This document shows, in pieces, positions 1 to 10,195 of a stretch of DNA of 64,000 nt (position 1 is its first letter; every line of letters starts with the position of its first letter). The notes below the pieces were generated by a model. That model ran no database searches. It saw only the letters and a program-made list of their open reading frames with translations, and was not told the DNA's origin. Origin of the DNA: Thiorhodovibrio litoralis (lineage in GTDB: Bacteria; Pseudomonadota; Gammaproteobacteria; Chromatiales; Chromatiaceae); the NCBI RefSeq assembly GCF_033954455.1, contig NZ_CP121473.1, positions 1,598,501 to 1,662,500 of the forward strand, given 5' to 3'. A program made the translations under genes and the position numbers.

Positions 1-3000
1 GATCGCTACCGTCATGTGGTGGAGCGGATCGCCAAGCGCGGACGGCTGTCCGAAGTCGAGGTCGCACGCACGGCCATCGCGCTGGTGCGGGAGCGGGTTG
101 CGCCGCACGAAGCAGACTTTGGCCCGTCCCCGGAAGCGCTCGTCTCGGCCCAAGCCCAGCCGGACGCCGGCCTGGCCCATGTCGGGGATGTTCTGATCGG
201 TGGCGGACTGCCCGAGCTCGAAGAGCGCGCCGGGGTGCACCGCGCTGGGCTGGCGTGGAGGCCAAGACCGGGGAGCCCGGCGCCTCTGATGGCTTACCTG
301 GGTGGGATTCTGGTGCTCACCACCGGCTTGTCCTGGGGGCTGCTGTCCCAGGCAGGTCCGACGCCCGGCTGGCTGTGGCCGTTCTTGGTGGCGGTGGCCG
401 TGCTTGGCACCAGTCAATTGGCGGTGGCACTGGTGAATTGGCTCACCGGCCTGTTGACCACCCCCCGTCGGCTGCCGCGGCTGGATTATTCCGACGGCAT
501 CCCGCCGGAGGCGCGCACCCTGGTGGTAATCCCGACCCTGCTCGGCGACGCGCGCGGGATTGAGACTCTGCTTGAGGCGCTGGAAGTGCGCTTCCTGGCC
601 AATCGCGACGCGCACCTGCATTTCGGGTTGCTGACGGATCTCCATGATGCGCCAAACGCGACGCTACCGGACGATCAGGCATTGATCGACCAAGCCGCGC
701 GGGGCATTGTCGCGCTCAATGCCAAGTACCCCTGCGCGAGCGGCGATCACTTCTTTCTGTTTCATCGCCCGCGGCGCTGGAATCCGCAGGCCAGGGTGTG
801 GATGGGCTACGAGCGCAAGCGCGGCAAGCTCATGGATCTGAACGCTCTGCTGCGCTTCGATCAGGACGCCGAGCCGCGCGTGTTTCTGGTCGATGCGGCG
901 GCTGGCATTGGCCAGACCGCAGATTCCGACACGCGCTTCGCGCGCATCGTCGGCGACCGGCGACTGCTGGCGAACCTGCGCTATGTCATCACCCTGGATA
1001 CCGACACCCAGCTGCCGCGCGACGCGGCGCGGGAGATGGTCGGTGCCATGGCGCATCCGCTCAATCAGCCGCGCTTCGACCCCGCGCTGGGGCGGGTGCG
1101 TGCAGGCTATGGCATCCTACAGCCACGTGTGGCGGTCAGCCTGCCCGGCTCGAATCGTTCGCGGTTCGCGCGTCTGCACGGGCAGGACGCTGGCATCGAT
1201 CCCTACACCCAGGCGGTGTCGGATCTCTACCAGGATGGGTTCCAGGAAGGCTCCTTCATTGGCAAGGGCATCTACCAGATCGATGCCTTCGAGGAGGCGC
1301 TTGATGATCGCTTCCCCGAGAATCGCATCCTCAGTCACGATCTGCTCGAGGGCTGCTACGCGCGCTCCGGGCTGCTCTCCGATGTGCCTCTGTACGAAGA
1401 CTATCCCGCCAGCTATCGCGCCGATGTGAGCCGCCGTCACCGCTGGATTCGCGGCGACTGGCAGATCGCCCAGTGGCTGCTGCCGCGCGTGCCCGGTCGC
1501 TTTGGGCGCTGGCAGCGAAATCCGATCTCCGCCCTGTCGCGCTGGAAGCTGGCCGACAACCTGCGCCGCAGCCTGGTGCCCGCAGCCCTGACCGCACTGC
1601 TGGTGCTGGGGCTGGTGTGGCTGGACGCCTCTGGCCTGTGGACCCTGGCGGTGCTTGGCATCCTGCTGATTCCACCGCTGCTGATCGCCTTGTTGGGGGT
1701 GCCGCGCAAACCCGGGGATCTGCACTGGCCGGCGCATCTGGCCGGCGTCGCGCGGGCCGCTGGTCAGCGCTTGACGCAGGCGCTCTTTAACCTGGCCTGC
1801 CTGCCCTACGAAGCCTACTTCAGCCTGGGTGCCGTGCTCCGCACCCTGTGGCGGCTGGTTGTGAGCCGGCGCCATATGCTCGACTGGACCTCCTCCGGCG
1901 AGCTGGCGCGCGCGGACGACCGGCTGGTCGCAGCTTACCGCACCATGTGGATTGCCCCGGCGACGGCGCTGCTCGCCGGCGTCGGCCTGGCGTGGCGGGA
2001 ACCCACGGCCGGACTCATCCCTGCACTCATCGCCGCCCCCGTCCTTCTGGCCTGGCTGGCCGCGCCCCTGTTCGCCTGGTGGCTGAGCCGTCCGCTGGCG
2101 CGCCACGAAGCGCATCTAAGCGCTAGTCAAACCGCCTTTCTGCGGATCAGCGCGCGCAAGACCTGGGCCTTTTTCGAGACCTTCGTCGGGCCGGAGGATC
2201 ATGGACTGCCGCCTGACAATGTGCAGGAGCAGCCGCTGGCCGCGGTGGCCCATCGTACCTCGCCGACCAACATGGGTTTGTCGTTGCTGGCAAATCTTGC
2301 CGCGCATGACTTCGGTTATTTGCCGACCGCAGGCCTGCTCGCGCGCACCGATGCGACGCTGCAGACCATGGCTGTGCTGCCGCGCCATCGCGGCCATTTC
2401 TTCAACTGGTACGACACCCAATCCCTCGAGCCGCTCGAACCTCGTTACATCTCCTCGGTCGATAGCGGCAACCTTGCCGCGCATCTGCTGACTCTGCAGG
2501 CAGGCCTGCTCGGGCTAATCGACGCCCCTATCCTGAATCCGCGCTGGCGCGATGGCCTCGGTGATACCTGGCAGGTGCTGATGGATCGGCTGGACGCCAC
2601 CTCCGATCCTGATCAAGCGCAGGCGCTGATGGCGCCGCTTGAGCGCTTCGGCCAGGCCCTTGACGCCGCCAGCCGGACCCCGCCGATACGATTGAGCGAG
2701 GCGCATGCTCGTCTCGCGGAGCTGACGTTCCAGGCCGAGGCGGCGATGCAGGAAACCGATCCCGAATCCGCCGATGAGGTGACTGCCTGGACGCGACGCC
2801 TGGCCCGAGATAGCCGCGCGTTGCTGGAGGAGGTGCTGTTATTGGCGCCTTGGGTTGCCGCGGACGAGCGCGGGCTTGCTGGAGGGCTAGATGGCGAGAA
2901 GGATGACCTTGGCTTGACCTTGCGCCAACTGGCTGCGCTGGAGCCAAGCGCGGGAGATACCTCCAGTCAGTCGGCGCGCGCGCGCATCGGCGAGATCGAG

Positions 3001-6000
3001 CAACTGGCGCTCAGCGCCTGCAATCTGGCTTACGTGGACTACGACTTCCTGTTCGACGAGGCGCAGTCGCTGTTGTCTATCGGCTATCGGGTCGCCGAGC
3101 ATCGGTGCGACGAGAGCTTCTACGATCTGCTGGCATCGGAGGCGCGGCTGGGCTATTTCGTCGCTATCGCCCAGGGTCAGTTGCCGCAGGAGAGCTGGTT
3201 CGCCCTTGGCCGTTTGCTCACCCGCGCCGGCGGCAACACCACGCTGCTGTCCTGGAGTGGCTCGATGTTCGAGTACCTGATGCCGCTGCTGGTGATGCCG
3301 AGCGAGGATAACACCCTGCTCGATCAGACTTATCGCACCGCCGTCGCCCGGCAGATCGCCTATGGCAAGGAAGGTGGCGTGCCCTGGGGCGTGTCGGAAT
3401 CCGGCTACAACGGCGTCGATGCCCAGCTCAATTACCAGTACCGCGCCTTCGGCGTGCCGGGGCTGGGGCTCAAGCGCTGGCTGGCGGAGGATCGGGTGGT
3501 TGCACCCTATGCCTCAGCGCTCGCGCTGATGGTGGCGCCCGAGGCTGCCTGCCAGAATCTCCAGCGGCTTGCCGCCGATGGGCTGGCCGGGCCATTCGGT
3601 TTCTACGAGGCCATCGACTACACGCCCTCGCGGCTGCCGCGTGGGCGCACTAGCGCCGTGGTGCGCTCCTTCATGGCCCATCACCAGGGCATGACCTTGC
3701 TGTCGCTTGCCGCGCTGCTGCTCGATCGCCCGATGCAACGGCGCTTCGCCGCGGTGCCATCCTTCCAGGCCACCGCCCTGTTGCTGCAAGAGCGCATTCC
3801 CAAGACCACGGCGTTTTATTCCGACACCCACGGCGAAATCACCAGCGAACGCGCCAGCGACGGCGCGCTGGACTCGCCAATCCGCGTCATCGCCAGCCCC
3901 AACACCCCCTACCCCGAGGTGCAGTTGCTGTCGAACGGCCGCTACCATGTCATGGTGACCAATGCGGGCGGCGGCTACAGCCGCTGGCAGGACCTTGCCG
4001 TCACCCGCTGGCGCGAGGACAGTACGCGCGACCATTGGGGCAGCTTCTGCTATCTGCGCGATCTCGACAGCGGCGCGCTGTGGTCGAATGCTTACCATCC
4101 TACTCTGGCGACGGCGGATCGCTTCGAGGCCATCTTCTCCGAAGGCCGCGCCGAGTTCCGCCGCCGCGATCACCAGATCGACGCCTATACCGAGATCGTC
4201 GTCTCGCCGGAGGACGATCTTGAGCTGCGCCGGGTGCGCCTGACCAACCGCTCGCACCGCCGTCGGGTGATCGAGATCACCAGCTACAGCGAGATCGTGC
4301 TCGCCCCGCCCGCGGCCGATGCCCTGCATCCGGCCTTCAGCAATCTGTTCATGCAGACCGAGATCCTCCCCTCGGGCTCGGCAATCCTTGGCCACCGCCG
4401 ACCGCGCTCGCAAGAGGAGACCTCGCCCTGGCTCTTCCATGCGCTGGTAGTGCGCGGGGACCCGGCGCCCGGAACTGGTGATCATGCCGAGGATGGTGCC
4501 GCAGATGATGCCGCGTTGGCCCCCTCCGCCGAGACTGATCGCGGGCGCTTCATCGGCCGCGATCGCACCCCCGCTACCCCGCTGGCAATGGAGACGCCCG
4601 GCGGCCTCGACGGTCGCGATGGCCCGGTGCTCGACCCCATGGTCGCCATCCGCCAGCGCCTGGTCCTGGATGCTGATCAGACCGTCACCATCGACCTGAT
4701 CCTCGGTATCGGTGAAACGCGCGACCACGCCCTGGCGCTGGTAGAAAAATACCAGGACGCGCGCCTGGCCAATCGCGTCTTCGACCTGGCCTGGACCCAC
4801 AGCCAGGTGGTGCTGCGCCAGCTCAATGCCACCCCGGCCGACACCCAGCTCTACAACCGCTTGGCCAGCTCGATGCTCTATGCCAATGCCTCGCTGCGCG
4901 CGGCGCCGGCCATTCTGGCGCAGAATCGCCGTGGCCAGTCCGGGCTCTGGAGCCATGCAGTCTCCGGTGATGTGCCCATCGTGCTGTGTCGGATCGCCGA
5001 CCACGCCAACATCGCTCTGGTGCATCAGCTGGTGCAGGCGCACGCTTACTGGCGGCTGAAGGGGCTGACCGTGGATCTGGTGATCTGGAACGAGGATCGC
5101 GCCGGCTATCGTCAGCCGCTCCAGGAGCAGATTCTGGGGCTGATCGCCGCCGGCGTTGAGGCGCATGTGGTCGACCACCCCGGGGGTATCTTTATCCGCC
5201 CGGCCGATCAGATTTCGGACGAAGACCGCATTCTGTTCCAGACCGTGGCGCGTGCCATCTTGAGCGACGATCGCGGCACCCTGGCCGATCAGCTCAACCG
5301 GCGCGACCTGCGGGCAAACCGGATGCCAGCCTTCCAGCCCAGCGGCCGTCGGGCGAGCCAGCCACCGAGAACAGCCTCGCCGCGCCCAACCTTGCGCTTC
5401 GACAATGGCCTGGGTGGCTTCTCCAGCGACGGGCGCGAATACGTCATCACCACCGCGCCTGGCCAGACCACGCCGGCGCCCTGGGTGAACGTGCTGGCCA
5501 ATGCCCATTTCGGGACCGTGGTTTCGGGCAACGGCGGGGCCTATACCTGGAGCGAGAACGCCCATGAGTTTCGGCTCACGCCCTGGCATAACGACCCGGT
5601 CAGCGACGTCAATGGGGAAGCCTTCTATCTGCGCGACGAGGTGAGTGGCCAGGTCTGGTCGCCCACCCCGAAGCCGGCCGGCGGCACGACGCCCTATGTC
5701 ACGCGGCACGGCTTTGGCTACAGCGTCTTCGAGCACTGCGAGGCCGGTATCGCCTCGGAGCTGTGGGTTTATGTCGCTTTGGACGCACCGGTCAAATATA
5801 TGGTGCTGAAGTTGCACAACTGTTCCGAGAAAGAGGATTTCGGGCAGACACGCCAGCTGTCGGTAACAGGCTATGTCGAATGGGTGCTCGGCGATCTGCG
5901 ACCTAAGTCGGCGCTGCATGTCGTCACCGAGATCGACCCGAGCAGCGGTGCGCTCCTCGCGCGCAATCCCTACAACAGCGAGTTTGCCGATCGGCTGGCC

Positions 6001-7821
6001 TTTTTCGACCTGGACGATCCGGCTCGCACCCTGAGCGGCGATCGCCGCGAGTTCCTCGGACGCAACGGCACCCTCGGCCACCCCGAGGCGCTCACCCGTA
6101 CCCGCCTTTCCGGTCGCGTCGGCCCGGGGCTGGATGCCTGCGGCGCGCTGCAGATGCGCCTCGAGCTCGCCCCCGGGCAGCGTCGCGAGATCGTCTTCCG
6201 GCTTGGCGTGATCGGCCGGCGAGGCGCCGATGATGCCAGCCTGCTAAGCCAGCCGCAGCGCGGAGCGGTCGCCGCCCGCGCGGCGCTGACGGCGGTGCGG
6301 GACTACTGGACGCGGACCCTGGGCGCGGTGCAGGTCGAGACCCCGGACCCGGCGCTCGACCTGCTAGCCAACGGTTGGTTGCTGTATCAGACCCTGGCCT
6401 GTCGGTTCTGGGCGCGCAGCGGCGCTTACCAGTCCGGCGGCGCCTTCGGCTTTCGCGATCAATTGCAGGATGCCATGGCACTCATCCATGCCGAGCCTAA
6501 GCAGGTGCGCGAGCACTTGCTGCGCGCAGCAGGGCGCCAGTTCCACGAGGGCGATGTCCAGCACTGGTGGCATCCGCCCTCCGGTCGCGGCGTGCGCACG
6601 CGCTGCTCGGATGATTATCTGTGGCTGCCGCTGGCAACCTGCCGGTATGTCCAGAGCACCGGTGACACCAGTGTGCTCGATGAGGCCGTCCCCTTCCTCG
6701 ATGGCCGTCTGGTCAGTGGCGAGGACGATGGCTACTACGACTTGCCCGGCCAGAGCGACGAATCGGCCAGTCTCTACGACCACTGCGTTCGCGCTATCAA
6801 TCACGGCCTGCGCATGGGCGAGCATGGCCTACCGCTGATCGGCTCGGGCGACTGGAACGACGGCATGAATCTGGTCGGCATCAAGGGCCGCGGCGAGAGC
6901 ATCTGGCTTGGCTTCTTCCTGCATGAGGTGTTGCGCCAGTTCGGCACCCTGGCGAGCCAACGCGGCGACGCGTCCCTGGTCGCGCGCTGCGATGCAGAGG
7001 CTGGGCGCCTGCGCGAGAACCTTGAACAGCATGGCTGGGACGGCGACTGGTACCGGCGCGCTTACTTTGACGACGGCACCCCGCTTGGCTCCGCGACCAG
7101 TGCGGAATGCAGCATTGACTCCATCGCCCAGAGCTGGTCGGTGCTGTCAGGGGTCGCCGATCCCGGGCGCGCCCGCCAGGCCATGGATGCGCTCGATACC
7201 AACCTGGTGCGGCGCGACGCCCAGCTCATCCAGCTGCTCGCCCCGCCCTTCGACCAATCGTCGCTCGAGCCCGGCTACATCAAAGGCTATGTCCCCGGCG
7301 TGCGCGAGAACGGCGGCCAATACACCCATGCCGCCATCTGGGCCGCCATGGCCTTCGCTCGCCTGGGTGACCACAGGCGCGCCTGGGAGCTGTTTGCCAT
7401 GATCAACCCGATCCAACATGGTCGCACCCCCGAGGACATCGCCACCTACAAGGTCGAGCCCTATGTGATCGCCGCCGATGTCTATGGCGTTGTGCCCCAC
7501 ATCGGCCGCGGCGGCTGGACCTGGTACACAGGCTCCGCCGGCTGGATGTATCGCCTTATCCTCGAATCCCTGCTCGGCCTGCACCTGGAGGGAGACAGCC
7601 TTCGCATCGCACCCTGCCTGCCGGAGGATTGGAACAGCTTCAAGCTCAGCTACCGCTATCGGGAGACCCCCTACAAAATAACGGTCACCCGAGTAGCCGA
7701 AGCGGACAGCGAAACGACGGTGATGCTCGATGGCATCCAGCAAACTGGCTTGACGATCCCCTTGGTCGACGACCGCCGCCAACACGGGGTCGAGGTCAAT
7801 CTGCCGCGAACTGGTTCTTGA
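1..7821 (+). CDS. ndvB: Cyclic beta-1,2-glucan synthase (NdvB/Cgs type), 5' end outside window
   Basis: The reading frame is open from the first base, so about 2606 residues are visible and the start is missing; NdvB/Cgs proteins are about 2830-2870 residues, so roughly 230 N-terminal residues lie outside. Order seen: membrane segments near residues 95-150; a GT84 glycosyltransferase domain with the metal-binding LDTDTQLP near residue 330 and HRWIRGDWQ near 480; further membrane segments near 520-720; a glucoamylase-like domain; then two carbohydrate-binding/GH94 modules ending in a phosphorylase domain with GSGDWNDGMN near residue 2285 (the acid Asp region). By family, the protein polymerises glucose from UDP-glucose, trims by phosphorolysis and cyclises the chain; the product goes to the periplasm for osmotic adaptation. 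Large antisense frames over it are composition artefacts. Confidence 0.95.
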   Translation, partial: DRYRHVVERIAKRGRLSEVEVARTAIALVRERVAPHEADFGPSPEALVSAQAQPDAGLAHVGDVLIGGGLPELEERAGVHRAGLAWRPRPGSPAPLMAYLGGILVLTTGLSWGLLSQAGPTPGWLWPFLVAVAVLGTSQLAVALVNWLTGLLTTPRRLPRLDYSDGIPPEARTLVVIPTLLGDARGIETLLEALEVRFLANRDAHLHFGLLTDLHDAPNATLPDDQALIDQAARGIVALNAKYPCASGDHFFLFHRPRRWNPQARVWMGYERKRGKLMDLNALLRFDQDAEPRVFLVDAAAGIGQTADSDTRFARIVGDRRLLANLRYVITLDTDTQLPRDAAREMVGAMAHPLNQPRFDPALGRVRAGYGILQPRVAVSLPGSNRSRFARLHGQDAGIDPYTQAVSDLYQDGFQEGSFIGKGIYQIDAFEEALDDRFPENRILSHDLLEGCYARSGLLSDVPLYEDYPASYRADVSRRHRWIRGDWQIAQWLLPRVPGRFGRWQRNPISALSRWKLADNLRRSLVPAALTALLVLGLVWLDASGLWTLAVLGILLIPPLLIALLGVPRKPGDLHWPAHLAGVARAAGQRLTQALFNLACLPYEAYFSLGAVLRTLWRLVVSRRHMLDWTSSGELARADDRLVAAYRTMWIAPATALLAGVGLAWREPTAGLIPALIAAPVLLAWLAAPLFAWWLSRPLARHEAHLSASQTAFLRISARKTWAFFETFVGPEDHGLPPDNVQEQPLAAVAHRTSPTNMGLSLLANLAAHDFGYLPTAGLLARTDATLQTMAVLPRHRGHFFNWYDTQSLEPLEPRYISSVDSGNLAAHLLTLQAGLLGLIDAPILNPRWRDGLGDTWQVLMDRLDATSDPDQAQALMAPLERFGQALDAASRTPPIRLSEAHARLAELTFQAEAAMQETDPESADEVTAWTRRLARDSRALLEEVLLLAPWVAADERGLAGGLDGEKDDLGLTLRQLAALEPSAGDTSSQSARARIGEIEQLALSACNLAYVDYDFLFDEAQSLLSIGYRVAEHRCDESFYDLLASEARLGYFVAIAQGQLPQESWFALGRLLTRAGGNTTLLSWSGSMFEYLMPLLVMPSEDNTLLDQTYRTAVARQIAYGKEGGVPWGVSESGYNGVDAQLNYQYRAFGVPGLGLKRWLAEDRVVAPYASALALMVAPEAACQNLQRLAADGLAGPFGFYEAIDYTPSRLPRGRTSAVVRSFMAHHQGMTLLSLAALLLDRPMQRRFAAVPSFQATALLLQERIPKTTAFYSDTHGEITSERASDGALDSPIRVIASPNTPYPEVQLLSNGRYHVMVTNAGGGYSRWQDLAVTRWREDSTRDHWGSFCYLRDLDSGALWSNAYHPTLATADRFEAIFSEGRAEFRRRDHQIDAYTEIVVSPEDDLELRRVRLTNRSHRRRVIEITSYSEIVLAPPAADALHPAFSNLFMQTEILPSGSAILGHRRPRSQEETSPWLFHALVVRGDPAPGTGDHAEDGAADDAALAPSAETDRGRFIGRDRTPATPLAMETPGGLDGRDGPVLDPMVAIRQRLVLDADQTVTIDLILGIGETRDHALALVEKYQDARLANRVFDLAWTHSQVVLRQLNATPADTQLYNRLASSMLYANASLRAAPAILAQNRRGQSGLWSHAVSGDVPIVLCRIADHANIALVHQLVQAHAYWRLKGLTVDLVIWNEDRAGYRQPLQEQILGLIAAGVEAHVVDHPGGIFIRPADQISDEDRILFQTVARAILSDDRGTLADQLNRRDLRANRMPAFQPSGRRASQPPRTASPRPTLRFDNGLGGFSSDGREYVITTAPGQTTPAPWVNVLANAHFGTVVSGNGGAYTWSENAHEFRLTPWHNDPVSDVNGEAFYLRDEVSGQVWSPTPKPAGGTTPYVTRHGFGYSVFEHCEAGIASELWVYVALDAPVKYMVLKLHNCSEKEDFGQTRQLSVTGYVEWVLGDLRPKSALHVVTEIDPSSGALLARNPYNSEFADRLAFFDLDDPARTLSGDRREFLGRNGTLGHPEALTRTRLSGRVGPGLDACGALQMRLELAPGQRREIVFRLGVIGRRGADDASLLSQPQRGAVAARAALTAVRDYWTRTLGAVQVETPDPALDLLANGWLLYQTLACRFWARSGAYQSGGAFGFRDQLQDAMALIHAEPKQVREHLLRAAGRQFHEGDVQHWWHPPSGRGVRTRCSDDYLWLPLATCRYVQSTGDTSVLDEAVPFLDGRLVSGEDDGYYDLPGQSDESASLYDHCVRAINHGLRMGEHGLPLIGSGDWNDGMNLVGIKGRGESIWLGFFLHEVLRQFGTLASQRGDASLVARCDAEAGRLRENLEQHGWDGDWYRRAYFDDGTPLGSATSAECSIDSIAQSWSVLSGVADPGRARQAMDALDTNLVRRDAQLIQLLAPPFDQSSLEPGYIKGYVPGVRENGGQYTHAAIWAAMAFARLGDHRRAWELFAMINPIQHGRTPEDIATYKVEPYVIAADVYGVVPHIGRGGWTWYTGSAGWMYRLILESLLGLHLEGDSLRIAPCLPEDWNSFKLSYRYRETPYKITVTRVAEADSETTVMLDGIQQTGLTIPLVDDRRQHGVEVNLPRTGS

Positions 7822-7865
7822 GGATCACCGATGTGGGCGAGAATCCGCTCGCCGGGCGCGTCCAT

Positions 7866-7881
7866 TGTGCGTCACCGTACA
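7866..7881. promoter_or_regulatory. Copy 1 of near-palindrome TGTNCGGTNNCGNACA
   Basis: Reads TGTGCGTCACCGTACA on the plus strand; its reverse complement matches the consensus at every defined position. It lies about 145 bases before the small lipoprotein at 8026. Further copies are at 9835, 58955 and 59730-59778. Operator function, possibly for the nearby Crp/Fnr regulator, is inferred from recurrence and symmetry only. Confidence 0.45.
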
Positions 7882-8025
7882 GACAGCCGTCTCCTTATGG
7901 GGGATGCTGACAGCCAGACATCGAGATTGGATGTTAGGTGGCGTGCTGATAGACGGCTCTGTGTCGGGGCTCTAAATCAGGATGCTTTAGTTCAAATATT
8001 GCAGAACAAAATTAGGTAACGACAA

Positions 8026-8175
8026 ATGAACAGCCTCTCGACAATGCCCCTTCTTAGCATGACGTTGGTGATGGTGATGCTCCTCGGACTCGTGGCTTGC
8101 AGCACAGCATCGAAGCATGAGCCGGCGCCAGCCGCCCCAGCTCCGATGTATGAGCCAAAACCAGATCGTAATTGA
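8026..8175 (+). CDS. Small proline/alanine-rich lipoprotein
   Basis: A 49-residue frame starting MNSLSTMPLL. A hydrophobic segment ends in the lipobox LVAC (Cys25), followed by a short charged, Pro/Ala-rich tail (EPAPAAPAPMYEPKP). An AGG at about 8014 gives a plausible ribosome site. By lipobox rules it would be acylated at Cys25 and exported; the residue after Cys is Ser, which favours the outer membrane. No family is recognised. It stands alone, downstream of copy 1 of the recurrent near-palindrome, which links it by context to the small envelope proteins at 58-60 kb. Confidence 0.65.
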   Translation: MNSLSTMPLLSMTLVMVMLLGLVACSTASKHEPAPAAPAPMYEPKPDRN

Positions 8176-8280
8176 TAACAAACTGGTTTTGCAGTTAATT
8201 TCTGTCAACTTGGGCTTGGGAGTTGAACAGTCCAAGTTGATGGGGAAGGGCGAGGTTGGGTCGGCCTGGGTCATCATCCA

Positions 8281-8895
8281 TCACAGCAGCAGCATAATCG
8301 CGACATAGTGGCTGATGCTGCCTGCGAGTACGAACAGGTGCCAGATGCCATGACACGCCGGATACCGGTGATCGAGCACGTAGAAAAGGATTCCCGAGGT
8401 GTAGAAGATGCCGCCCACCAGCAGCCAGCGAAAGGCGACGGGGGGCAGGGCTGCAAGCACCGGCTTTAACGCGAACACACAGAGCCAGCCCATTAGGAGG
8501 TAGATGATCATGGAGATCACGCGCGGACCTCGGTGGGGCAGGGCGTCGAGGACAATGCCGAGCACCGCAAGCGCCCAAATCGTGCCAAACATCCACCAGC
8601 CGAGCGAACCTTTGAGCCCGACCAGCGCGAATGGCGTGTAGGTTCCTGCGATCAGCAGATAAATGGCTTGGTGGTCGAGTACCCGGAAGACCTGTTTTTT
8701 CCGCCCGCTCAGACTGTGATACAAGGTAGAGATCAGGTACAGCAGAAGAAGGGTGGCCGCGTAGATGCTGACGCTCACAATTGCGCTGGCATCGCCTCTT
8801 TTTGCCGCCAGGGTGATGAGTAGCGCGCCACCGATGAGCGCGAGGGTCGCGCCGATCAGATGACTGATGCTGTTGAACTTTTCGGTGGCTTGCAT
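8281..8895 (-). CDS. Hemolysin III family (YqfA/PAQR-like) membrane protein
   Basis: 204 residues starting MQATEKFNSI, with GGGAGG five to six bases ahead of the ATG at 8895. About seven hydrophobic segments. The family motifs are visible: STLYHSL near residue 60, FRVLDHQAIYLLIAGTYTP near 75-90, and the C-terminal HGIWHLFVL with conserved histidines, consistent with the PAQR-like metal-site fold. The start overlaps the 3' end of the Crp/Fnr gene by 40 bases on the same strand, so the two are probably co-transcribed. The biochemical role of bacterial Hly-III proteins is unsettled; haemolysis should not be assumed. Confidence 0.9.
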   Translation of the reverse strand: MQATEKFNSISHLIGATLALIGGALLITLAAKRGDASAIVSVSIYAATLLLLYLISTLYHSLSGRKKQVFRVLDHQAIYLLIAGTYTPFALVGLKGSLGWWMFGTIWALAVLGIVLDALPHRGPRVISMIIYLLMGWLCVFALKPVLAALPPVAFRWLLVGGIFYTSGILFYVLDHRYPACHGIWHLFVLAGSISHYVAIMLLL

Positions 8896-9737
8896 GCGGC
8901 CTCCCAGCGACCTCCCCAGTTTGAGTGAACAAGCCTCGAGCGTGAAATGCGGTTTGCGGCAACATCCGCGGGGCCATGAAATGTGCTGTGCCGATTTTGC
9001 GTGGCTCCAGCCGGAAGCAGGCGTTGGAACTCTTTTTTGACCACTTGGTAGCATTCGCACGCCCGCGCCTCCAGGCCCGGGCGATCCAGCAAGCTGATAT
9101 GGCCCCGGCTGTAGTGAATCAGTCCCGCTTTCTGCAATCGCCCGGCGGCCTCGGTCACGCCCTCGCGCCGCACGCCCAGCATGTTGGCGATCAGCTCCTG
9201 GGTCATGCACAGTTCGCTCGAGGCCAGTCGGTCGAGACTGAGCAGCAGCCAGCGGCAGAGTTGCTGGTCGATGGTATGGTGGCGATTGCAGACAGCGGTC
9301 TGCGCCATCTGGGCGAGGAGTGCCATGGTGTAGCGCAGCAGCAGCGGCTGCAATGCACCGTGGCGGCGCCCGCCGTTGCGGGAAAATTCCTGCTTGAGCA
9401 GTCGACCTTTCAGGCGATAGGCGTGGCCGGCGCTCTGCACCACGGCCCGATTCGGCATGGTGTCGCTGCCCATGAATAAGGCGACGCCGACGACGCCTTC
9501 GTTGCCGACCACGGCGATCTCAGCGGAGGCGCCATCCCTCATGACATACAGCAGGGAGACGATCGCGTTGGTGGGAAAATAGACATGGCTCAACTGCTCT
9601 CCCGACTCGTAGAGTGCTTTGCCGAGAGGCAGTGGGACCAGCTCCATTTGAGTGCGCAGGCGCTCGAATTCGCAGAAGGGCAGGGCCTCGAGCAGATGAT
9701 TTTGTCTTGGGAACGCGGGGGTGGGTGTGATGTCCAT
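8856..9737 (-). CDS. Crp/Fnr family transcriptional regulator
   Basis: 293 residues from MDITPTPAF (ATG at 9737, preceded by GGGGAG at a good distance); upstream in-frame extension lacks a ribosome site. N-terminal cyclic-nucleotide-binding-type jelly roll (about residues 15-125, GNEGVVGVALFMG), a long dimer helix, then a Crp-type winged helix (TQELIANMLGVRREGVTEAAGRLQKAGLI, about 165-195). No Fe-S cysteine cluster like Fnr is seen at the N terminus. The C-terminal 60 residues beyond the winged helix are unusual and overlap the hemolysin-III start. A near-palindrome at 9835-9850, about 100 bases ahead of the start, is a candidate autoregulatory site. Confidence 0.9.
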   Translation of the reverse strand: MDITPTPAFPRQNHLLEALPFCEFERLRTQMELVPLPLGKALYESGEQLSHVYFPTNAIVSLLYVMRDGASAEIAVVGNEGVVGVALFMGSDTMPNRAVVQSAGHAYRLKGRLLKQEFSRNGGRRHGALQPLLLRYTMALLAQMAQTAVCNRHHTIDQQLCRWLLLSLDRLASSELCMTQELIANMLGVRREGVTEAAGRLQKAGLIHYSRGHISLLDRPGLEARACECYQVVKKEFQRLLPAGATQNRHSTFHGPADVAANRISRSRLVHSNWGGRWEAACKPPKSSTASVI

Positions 9738-10195
9738 GAGTAGTCGCTCCCCTATGAGCTGCAGTCGATGCGGAATCTGACTTGGGCGGCCGGGGTGAAT
9801 CAAGTATCCCGCATCAAGGATCAGGGCCGCTATCTGTACGGTAGCGCACAAAGGTTGCCGGGCGGTTCCGGCTTTCCACTGACGATGGCATGGGGGAAAG
9901 ACTGATTCATCATGGCGCAGCGTCCTCATGGAAATGTCAGTGGTGTGTCGATGATGCGCGTAACCTGATACCCCGATCCCCGAATAGGTGTTTCCCCGAT
10001 CAACACAGCCCGCTTGAGTATGGATAATTCAATCTCACTGCGAGAGACATGGACAGAGCGGCAAACCGGCCCGCATGGTCTACCTCACCCGCTGTCAGTC
10101 TCGCGTTAAGACCCGTCCGGTGCGAGCCGGAGTGCTGCAGCAACTGCGGATAACGTAATACGCGACCGCGAATCCATCCAGCAGAGGCAACCCCC
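9738..10195. other. Divergent intergenic region
   Basis: 458 bases between the Crp/Fnr gene (minus) and the DUF2934 gene (plus). It holds copy 2 of the recurrent 16-bp near-palindrome and otherwise no frame with recognisable protein features. Promoters for both flanking genes must lie here. Confidence 0.6.
9835..9850. promoter_or_regulatory. Copy 2 of near-palindrome TGTNCGGTNNCGNACA
   Basis: Reads TGTACGGTAGCGCACA, a full match to the consensus, in the divergent region between the Crp/Fnr regulator (start 9737) and the DUF2934 gene (start 10196). The 15-mer CGGTAGCGCACAAAG at 9839-9853 is identical to 59734-59748, fifty kilobases away. Confidence 0.5.

Noticed and set aside
3514-6081. 855-codon minus-strand frame over ndvB
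   Set aside because: Antisense to strongly conserved NdvB sequence; no recognisable domain, composition typical of GC-rich shadows.
7831-8019. 62-codon frame after ndvB
   Set aside because: Arg-rich without motif and overlaps the near-palindromic site at 7866.
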